This document shows positions 56,700 to 64,000 of a DNA stretch of 64,000 nucleotides, piece after piece (the stretch's first letter is position 1; each line of letters opens with the position of its first letter). The position numbers were made by a program, and so were the translations under genes. The notes under the pieces were generated by a model, which saw nothing but the letters and a program-made list of their open reading frames with translations, was not told where the DNA came from and made no database searches. The stretch covers positions 141,216,747-141,280,746 of the forward strand of contig NC_081412.1 in the NCBI RefSeq assembly GCF_030272615.1. The letters are read 5' to 3'. Source of the stretch: Cryptomeria japonica (taxonomy: Eukaryota; Streptophyta; Pinopsida; Cupressales; Cupressaceae).

Positions 56700-58260
56700 A
56701 ATCAAGAAGAGGGCAGATCAAAAGGTCCCAATGTGTTGTTAGTTGGTGAGAAGGAATTAATTAACACTCTCAAGGAAGGAGAAGGAGTGGGGTTTGCACT
56801 TATAGTAAAGCCAAACGAAGAAAGAAAGGATAAGAAAGTATGCATTCCCAATGAAGTGTAACAAATTCTAAATTAGTTTAAGGACATTATCAGTGATGGA
56901 ACACCTGCAACCTTGCCTCCTCAACATGCCATAAGTCACCAAATTGACTTCATACCCAAAGCCTCATTGCTTAATAAGGTAGCTTATAAAATGACACCAG
57001 AGCAAAATAAAGAGGTAGCTAAGCAAACACAAGAACTCTTGGATAATGGTCTGATAAGGAAGAGCATCAACCCATGTGCAGTTCCCACCATTTTGGCCCC
57101 AAAGAAGGGAGGTACTTGGAGACTTTGCACTAATTCTAGAGCTATCAACTGGATTACAATTAGATATAGGTTTCCCATTCCAAGAATTGAAGATTTGATG
57201 GATTGTTTAGAAGGTGTTGAATACTTCACCAAGATAGACCTCAAGAGTGGTTATCACCAAATCAAAATCAAGGAGGGAGATGAATGGAAGATAGCATTCA
57301 AGACCACAAAAGAACTTTATGAATGGCTTGTTATGGCATTCGGACTCACAAATGCCCCTAGCACAATCATGAGACTCATGAATGAAGTACTCAAGGATTA
57401 TATTGGTAAATTTGTTATTGTTTATTTAGATGACATCTTGATTTTGAGCAAGTTTAAAGATGAACATCTTAAGCATATAGAGATTGTATCGAATAAATTA
57501 TGTGATGAGCAACTAACTACAATTTGGAGAAATGTGAGTTCATGAAATAGGAGTTGATATATCTTGGGTTTGTAATCTCAAGTGGTGATTTGAAGATAGA
57601 TACCTCTAAGGTGGAAGCCATAACCAGTTGGCTTACACCTAAGACAATAAGTGAAGTGAGGAGTTTTCATGGCTTGGCACAATTTTATAGGAAGTTCATC
57701 AGAGGGTTCAGTGAGATATGTGCACCTATGCTTGATACAATCGAAGGAGGTGTGAATACTAATTTTCAATGGACATAAGAAGCACAAAGAGGATTTGATC
57801 TCTTGAAGACAAAGGTGGCTACTCAACTAGTACTAGTTCTTCCAAGCTTTGACAAGGTCTTCACCATTGAATGTGATGCAAGCAATATAGCAGTTGGAGT
57901 AGTCTTAAATCAAGACAATAGACCGGTTGCATTTTCCAATGAGAAGCTCAATGATGCCAAGAAAAGTTATTCTTCTTATGATTTGGAATTATATGCACTT
58001 GTTCAATCACTTAGGAAATGGAGCCATTATTTTTTGCCTAAAGAATTTGTGGTTTATACTGACAATCAAGCTCTTAGTTTCCTCAATTCACAAAAAAAGT
58101 TGAATCATAGGCATAGCAAATGGGTAGAGTATTTGAAGTCATATACTTTTACCATTAAACATAAGAAAGGTCAATGTAATAGAGTTTTTGATGCATTAAG
58201 TATAAGGTTGCTAACAGTTCAAGAAGTGCAGCTCAAGAGAATTGGAGTGGATAGTTTCAA
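56700..58260 (+). pseudogene. Element I reverse transcriptase and RNase H (Ty3/gypsy)
   Basis: RT motifs in order: PPQHAISHQIDFIPKASL, LLDNGLIRKSINPCAVPTIL, APKKGGTWRLCTNSRAIN, FTKIDLKSGYHQIKI (first Asp), WLVMAFGLTNAPSTIMRLM, and the active site VIVYLDDILILS. A frameshift near 57545 is followed by the connection [14 protein letters not shown] and the RNase H FTIECDASNIAVGVVLNQDN, KKSYSSYDLELYALVQSL, VVYTDNQALSFL. It copies the element RNA into DNA; the active-site residues are intact but the frame is broken. Confidence 0.93.
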
Positions 58261-59719
58261 GGGGTTATACCAAGATGATGAAGACTTTTCTGCCATATAC
58301 AAGGTTCATCAAGAGTTTAGAAATCATTTTCATGGTGAATATGCAGATTTTAACTTACAAGATGGTCTTTTGTTTAGAGGAGGACATATTTGTGTACCTA
58401 AAGGGTCCATGAGAGAAAATTTGATGCAAGCGAAGCATAATGGATGCCTAAGTGGACATTTTGGATTGAATAAGACTTTGGAACTTGTCCAAAGGTTCTA
58501 CTATTGGCTAGATATGCAAAGGGATATCAGAAAATATGCAGAGCAATGTGTGGTTTTCCAAAGAGCCAAGGGTACTTCTTCTAATGCTGGTCTTTATTAG
58601 CCTTTACCTATCCCTAACCGGCCATGGGAGTGTGTAAGTATGGATTTTGTTGTTAGTTTTCCCAAGACCAAATCAGGATTTGATAGCATCTATGTTATGG
58701 TAGATAGATTTAGCAAAATGGCCCATTTTATTCCATGTAAGGTGAATCATGATGCTAGTCATATTTCTCACTTGTTTTTCAAGGAATTCATTAGGATTCA
58801 TGGCTTACCTATTAGTATAGTATTAGATAGAGATGCAAAGTTTATTGGTCATTTTTGGAAGACTTTATGGCAAAGATTGGGTACTAACTTGTCTTTCAAT
58901 TTAGCCTATCATCCCCAAATAGATGGCCAAATAGAGGTGGTCAACAAAACACTTGGAAGTCTTCTTAGGTGTTTTACAAAGGAGTATGGACAAGCTTGGG
59001 ATCAGATCATCCATCAATCTAAGTTTTCCTACAATGACAGTGTAAATAGATCAACCGGTAAGAGCCCTTTTGAGGTAGTTTATGGCCTTCATCCTAGAGG
59101 TGTTTTAGGGCTCAGAGATATTGGGAATATGGGATAGTGGAGTTGACATGCTATGGACATGGCTCAATCCATGCAAGAGATTCATGAGTAGGTTAGGACA
59201 ACCCTACTAGACACCTCTCAAAGGATCAAAGATAAAGTAGATGGAAAGAGAAAGGATATACAATTTGTTGTTGGGGACTTGGTCATGTTTCATTTGAACA
59301 AAGCAAGGCTTCAGAAAGGCATCCCTAGTAAACTTAAAATGAGAAGGATTGGACCTTGTAAGGTCTTGGCTAAGTATGGAAACAATGCCTACAAACTTGA
59401 CCTACCTGGAGACATGGCCTTATCTCCCATTTTTAATGTAGCGGATTTGGTGTAGTATAAAGGCACACTTGCACAGGAATGCAAAAGAGTCTCAGAGGTC
59501 TCTCAAGCACTTTCAGACCTTCCCTTACCACCTAAAACCATGCCAAAATCTGAGCAAGTATTGAATTCTAGAATTCTCAAGAAAACAAGGCACACAACCT
59601 ATATGGAACATTTGGTCAAATGGCAGCAACTTCCAGCATCTAAGGCTACTTGGGTACCTGAAGAAAACTTTACTAAGCTTGGAATTCCCCTTTCTATGTT
59701 GCCTAAAGGAGTCACTTGA
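58261..59719 (+). pseudogene. Element I integrase with chromodomain-like C-terminus
   Basis: Zinc finger region HNGCLSGHFGLNKTLELVQR with C-x-x-F instead of C-x-x-C (EQCVVFQRAK), core MDFVVSFPKTKSGFDSIYVM, D in VLDRDAKFIGHFWKTL, E in YHPQIDGQIEVVNKTL, then YNDSVNRSTGKSPFEVVYGL, GDLVMFHLNKARLQKG and IGPCKVLAKYGNNAYKLDLP. The end, KTRHTTYMEHLVKWQQLPAS then KATWVPEENF, is a chromodomain-like fold (HLVKW..TWxPEENF). Stops at 58597, 59135 and a few later. Chromodomains guide integration to particular chromatin in chromoviruses. Confidence 0.9.
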
Positions 59720-59728
59720 CTTTAATAA

Positions 59729-60940
59729 TGGACTACTTAGAGGTCCAAATGTGTGTTTTATAGTCATTGCAAGGTTGATTGTCACCAAGGTTGTTTTTTT
59801 TCACAAATTTGGCCTATGAGCCCTTGTAAGCCTAAAATGGCATAAATTTGCATTATGATGTAAAACATCTTGTAAAAACTCATTAGGAATTTAGTCATGT
59901 CATTTTTATGTTAGGGAGTCATCCTAGGAGGTTTAGTATGAATATAAATGCATAAATGGCAAAAATGCACATTTAAGCAAAAGTTGTCATTGTTACTTGA
60001 CAACTTTTTCTAACTTTTTGAGCAACTTTGCATTTTTGAGAAAATCGGTGTTTAGGAAACTGATGAAGAGTTGGTTATGACCAGAATGGCATATAAAATT
60101 ATCTGAGAATGATTGTACATAGGTTGGAATATCCTTGAGAAAATTTGAATAGATTTTGAAGACAATTTCCAGATTTTGCCATGTATTTTGTCATTTTTGT
60201 AGCAGCAGTCCGTACATAATGGATTGATCTTGCTACTGTTATATCATGGTGGTTTAGTGTATGATATTTTATTTCTTAGGAAGTGTTTGTATCTTTACTT
60301 AGTGCAATTTTTAAGTTTATTTACAAATTATCTCTTATTTACTGCTCTCAATCTGAGCAAGGGCTCAAGAGCCCAGTCATGGTTCCAACTTGAAATCCAT
60401 TGAGTTTTTCTTAATGACCCTTGGGATTCAAGTAATGGAACCCTTGTACAATTCATATTCTTTTTGGAATGTCTCAGAATTTTTTGGGAAGCAACTTGCT
60501 ATCATTTCCTAGGCGAGCTCTATCATAGCCCAGTTAGGAATATGGTTGATAATTTTGTATTTGCTTGCAGGGATGAGTAGTTGTGAATGTGCCAAGTGTT
60601 TGGAATGGAAGTGTAATGTAGGTAATAGTCTTAGTGAAGAGGTGGAGGTGTGACAGGGCGTAGAAGCCATCAAAAACTTTTGAAGAAGACTGCTAACTCC
60701 TAAACCGTCAAAAGTGCCATTTTTGGGATCCGTACCAATACGAATAGACTAGAATTCTTACCCTAGTGGATCCAAAAGTTTTTACAAAAGGGTACTCAGA
60801 TCACCAAAGGTTTTGGAAGGTTCTTTGAGTGATTTTTGAGTAGTTGCCCAAAAACTGGCAAGGTAGGGCTAATTGGGGCTCTAGGGCTACTAGGCCTAGA
60901 AAATAGGAAGAAGAGGGAACATCGGGAAAATGGGAGAAAA
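59729..60940 (+). repeat. Element I 3' LTR, truncated at J
   Basis: Matches 53552-54740 of the 5' LTR, to GGGAAAATGGGAGAAAA, where J begins with TGTAGTGATGG. A polypurine tract is not obvious: the pol stop lies at 59717 and only AAAGGAG (59706-59712) is purine-rich. Confidence 0.85.
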
Positions 60941-62816
60941 TGTAGTGATGGAAAAATGGGAATTCATTGTGACTAACATTTCATGTTAGTCAATACTGAT
61001 AACACACCTTGTTATCAGTCGCAGGAGATTGATATGCTTCTTCATAAATTTTTCAGAGAGACATATAACATGAGGGTTATATGATGTGGCAATAAAATGA
61101 GTGTTATTGACCCCCATGCCTCATATGTTACATCAATAGATCATGTTAATGACATGTAATGTTATTGATCACCTCAGTTTGCAATGTGGTATTTGGCACC
61201 AAGGTGGGCCCTAGTCGACATCAAAGAACAACATGGAGATAGCAGTGCCTCATGGTATAAGGTCCCATAGGATAAGATAACAAAGATAAGGCTTGGACCT
61301 CTTATCTCGCAAAGATGAATAGAGATAGTTGAGACCACATAGTATAAGTGAAGTAACAAAGAAAATTCTGAAGCCGGCCCCAGTTCTTTTTTTTGAGTTG
61401 ACCAAGTCAGCCAGTCATCTCACTTAGGTTCAACTAGCTGGAGGGGATCCTGGTTGTTAGCAGGTCAATTTCCCCTTTCCTCTTACCGCTCATAGGACTC
61501 TCAAATGTAGCATGATGCCACAAGATAAGAGCAACAAGGAGAAATGAAGCATTTTGCTTATCTCGCAGGTTTGGAAAGACATCAAGTAGATGTTGCAGGA
61601 TAAGACATAAGAAAGGTGAAGGAGTATCTCCTCCTTATCTTGTGGAATGCAACAAAGGGTCAATGGATGTCATGGGATAAGAAACAAAGAAGAATGAAGT
61701 GAAGGAATTCTTATCCCATGAGGGTAAAAGAGAAACAAAGGAAGTTTGCGGGATAAGAGGTAGTGAAGATCGACAAAGAAAAGTCAAGATGGCTTATCCC
61801 GTGAGGTTGAAGAGACAAAAAAGAAATATCATGGGATAAACAAAGAAAAGTGGAGAAATGAGGATTCTTATCCCATGGGGTAAAGATAGACCCATAGAGA
61901 TGCTGCAGGGTAAGAATCCAAGGCCACTCGGTAGTCAAACATAGTGAAGAAAGCATGGACCCAGGGTGACACGCCAGCCATCTACGATCGTCGAATCTTC
62001 ATAAAACCCGATCCAACGATGATGTTTTAATATTGCATTGGGATTTTTAGTGTGCTTACATGGTGAGATCTCGTGCATCCCTCTATGTGTGAGATCTCTT
62101 GATCAACAACTTAGATTCAAATTTCTCTGGGCCATAGAGTTTTGAATGCTTTGTATAGGGTGGTTGTCAACCTGATGGTTGAGGTCTTCATTTTTCTTGG
62201 TTGGCGTCTGATTTTGGACCCAATTTCTATACAACCACTGGATTCATACACCATTACTCCAGAGGCAACCCTGCAGGTTATCTTCAGATGCCACCATGCC
62301 CTCTTCAATGCAGAATATAGAATTTTTGTCCCTATAAGTGTGCTCAACCATGCTTGTTGATAGAGATTACTTCACCGAGGGTTGTTTTCATGCTTCAAAA
62401 GATAGAGGACTAGCTTGTAGAGCTGACACAACATGCCATCAGATCTATCGATCTGATCTCTTCTCCTCGTCTTTGATTTTTGTAACCTAGCCTGGGTGGG
62501 GTTAGGGTTTTCTAATATGTAACTATCTAAGTTATGCTTGATCTATAAAGGCAATTTTGTAACATCTAGGGTGAGGATCTTCTCCTCATTTTTCTTCTAC
62601 AACAAGATAATGTCTCTCTGCATCTATAAATTCGCCTTTCCCTTTCATCAATAAAACTATCTTTCTTGCCTCTATTCAATTCTTGCAATTTGTGTAAGTG
62701 TTTACCTCTTTGTTTAAATGCATTCTCTTCTGGTTTTTTGCAATGTAAGTGTTTGTGTTGATTCCCAACCTTCACTCATATGTAGATGATTGAGTAGAAT
62801 AGAGTTTTGTGCATCC
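60941..62816 (+). mobile_element. Element J: LTR-like insertion in I, interrupted by K
   Basis: Starts TGTAGTGATGG where the I LTR stops. There is no coding. About a dozen GGGATAAG/CTTATCCC motifs in both orientations lie at 61260-61920, and an AATAAA signal (62648-62653) follows in a short transcript-like region, so J looks like the U3-R part of a plus-strand LTR of at least 1.9 kb. The right end is not seen since K starts at 62817 and the window ends. The target duplication cannot be checked. Confidence 0.5.
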
Positions 62817-64000
62817 TGTTGGCCATTTGGAGGAATTGATTATGTGTTGCATTGATGTTGTCATTGATGTCAATACTAGTTGTTTTGGTTTCTTTACCAG
62901 TATCCTTCTAGACTCGATAAGATGTTTGGTTTCTGGTTGGATTAGATCATGATGATCTGATATACTCTGGTATGTTTTGGTTATGGAATTTTCTTATTCA
63001 TGCTACTCAGATTAATGTTCAGTCAGTTGGTTTTGATCTAGTGATTGAATGCTATCATGTATGATGGCAAGCTTGGTTTGTTGTTTTGGCAAGGGTTTCA
63101 CCGGCAGAGCTTTGTTGAAGATCTTTGATGATATGCATAAGTGGTGTTGGTATAGCTTCTAGTGGAGATTTAGGATTCCAATGGTGATCATGTTTGAGAC
63201 TTGGTTGATTAGGACCATTGATTTAGCATGTGTGGATGTAAATTGGGTCCCAGTTTATCTAGGTTATGGACCGGCTTAATATAATGTGTGGATTGGACTT
63301 CTCAATCTATTTCTGGGATGTCTTATGTGTTGGATATTATTTTTTTGGTCTTTGGCCAACATGTTTTGTAATTATGTAATTATTTTATTGTTTGGTGGCT
63401 GACCTTATTGTTTGTGGTCGAGGGTTTGTATATATATGGTGTAATATCTCATTGTAGATCATCATGGAATGTAATAGGAGAAGAATAATGTAATAATAAT
63501 TCAAGCAGAGGATTTGGTTGACCATTGGTGATCGAGTTGGGTTTATGTAAGAGGATTTAGTCCTTCATTATTGAGCTTAATGAGAATTGTATTCAGGCAT
63601 AGGAGATGCTATATTTGTAGTTCTTTCTTTCCTCCAGATTGTAGTCTAGATTTCTATGTAGTTAGTGAGACTCCTTTTCTGATGAGTAGTGTGCTCTAGG
63701 CTATTGGCCTTCCTGGAAGTGAAGGCCCCTCAATTGTAATCACATACTTACTGCATAAGTATTATCTAATTGTGGGTAGGCTTCCCACCATGGTTTTTCC
63801 CTTTACCGGGTTTTCCATGTACAAATCTTGGTGTCATGTGGATGGTATTTATTCTCTAATTATTGTTTATACTTAATTGGTTTATCTGCTATTTTGGTAA
63901 TTGGTTTATGAATTCTGGTGTTGATCTTCTGGGTTCCAGTATTAAAGTTTTAATTGCTTAAGGTTTCGTTAATCTGGTGACAACTGATTCACCCCCCTTG
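62817..64000 (+). mobile_element. Element K: 5' part of a copia-type LTR, runs off the window
   Basis: Begins TGTTGGCCATTTGGAGG after CATCC (possible target duplication). At 63785-63815 it has the shared block CCCACCATGGTTTTTCCC followed by GGGTTTTCCATG, and it ends here at GATTCACCCCCCTTG, which in B and D lies 25-60 bp before the LTR end. This is therefore nearly the whole 5' LTR of a copia-type or B/C-type element; the internal region lies outside. Confidence 0.65.

Larger units (their letters stand above)
53552..60940 (+). mobile_element. Element I: Ty3/gypsy chromovirus, 3' LTR cut by J
   Basis: 5' LTR 53552-55049, primer site 55053, gag-pol 55093-59719, 3' LTR from 59729, broken by J at 60941. 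Gene order gag, protease, reverse transcriptase, RNase H, integrase and a chromodomain-like end identifies a chromovirus. Two frameshifts and about eight stops. The two LTRs differ at fewer than one in ten positions, so it is younger than B to E. The rest of its 3' LTR (about 280 bp expected) should lie beyond J, outside this window. Confidence 0.88.

Noticed and set aside
62142-62775. Short frames in J (62142-62360 plus, 62117-62347 and 62566-62775 minus)
   Set aside because: No motifs, overlapping phases, and they lie in the presumed U3/R part of an LTR.

Overview
This is a gene-poor, AT-rich stretch of a large plant nuclear genome. I see no complete host gene, rRNA, tRNA or CRISPR. Almost every base belongs to LTR retrotransposons nested in one another. 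The style (old, diverged elements, very large LTRs, solo LTRs, Ty1/copia and Ty3/gypsy families with initiator-Met-type primer sites, a plant mobile domain ORF) suggests a seed plant with a giant genome, most likely a conifer or other gymnosperm. The species is an inference I cannot prove from sequence alone.

The nest can be taken apart from its own boundaries (TG..CA ends, 5-bp target duplications, and host reading frames that rejoin). The deepest layer is an unrecognised decayed acidic ORF, here called H (415-1370, 18879-19600, 52660-53551). Two giant composites interrupt it. (1) Element E, 1371-18873 (target duplication GTATG), is a gag-only element on the minus strand. Its left LTR holds a TIR element (1451-2417). 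Its internal region holds F (5117-16139, AAGCC), an LTR-like unit of the same family. F in turn holds G (6949-11378), a 4.4-kb solo-LTR-like insertion. (2) Element B, 19606-52654 (GTTTG/GGTTG), is a plus-strand non-autonomous element. It is split by A (21908-30513, CCTGA; Ty3/gypsy, minus strand), by X (33067-34489, unclassified, 9-bp duplication), by C (34857-42789, a minus-strand relative of B) and, inside its 3' LTR, by D (44750-52463, CTTCT; a Ty1/copia element). To the right, a Ty3/gypsy chromovirus I (53552 onward) has its 3' LTR broken by J (from 60941), which is itself broken by K (from 62817, running off the window).

The most unusual content is as follows. F has a single TG..CA unit with one target duplication, yet it carries a decayed ORF of about 1,200 codons between its U3-like and U5-like ends. 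Both LTRs of E keep the last ~100 codons of the same ORF. This family therefore appears to encode a protein inside its LTR. The U3 sides of E and F carry dense arrays of a perfect palindrome in two flavours, GGTTTTAAAACC and GGACTTTAAAGTCC. A is young (LTRs almost identical) but lacks gag, protease and reverse transcriptase, and carries an antisense plant mobile domain ORF that stays in one frame for 602 codons, interrupted only by six stop codons that each look like one transition. B and C are a family with a coiled-coil, multi-zinc-knuckle ORF1 and a large unknown ORF2 and no visible polymerase. They share primer site and LTR motif with copia elements such as D, which could supply the enzymes. 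All coding regions in the window are decayed.
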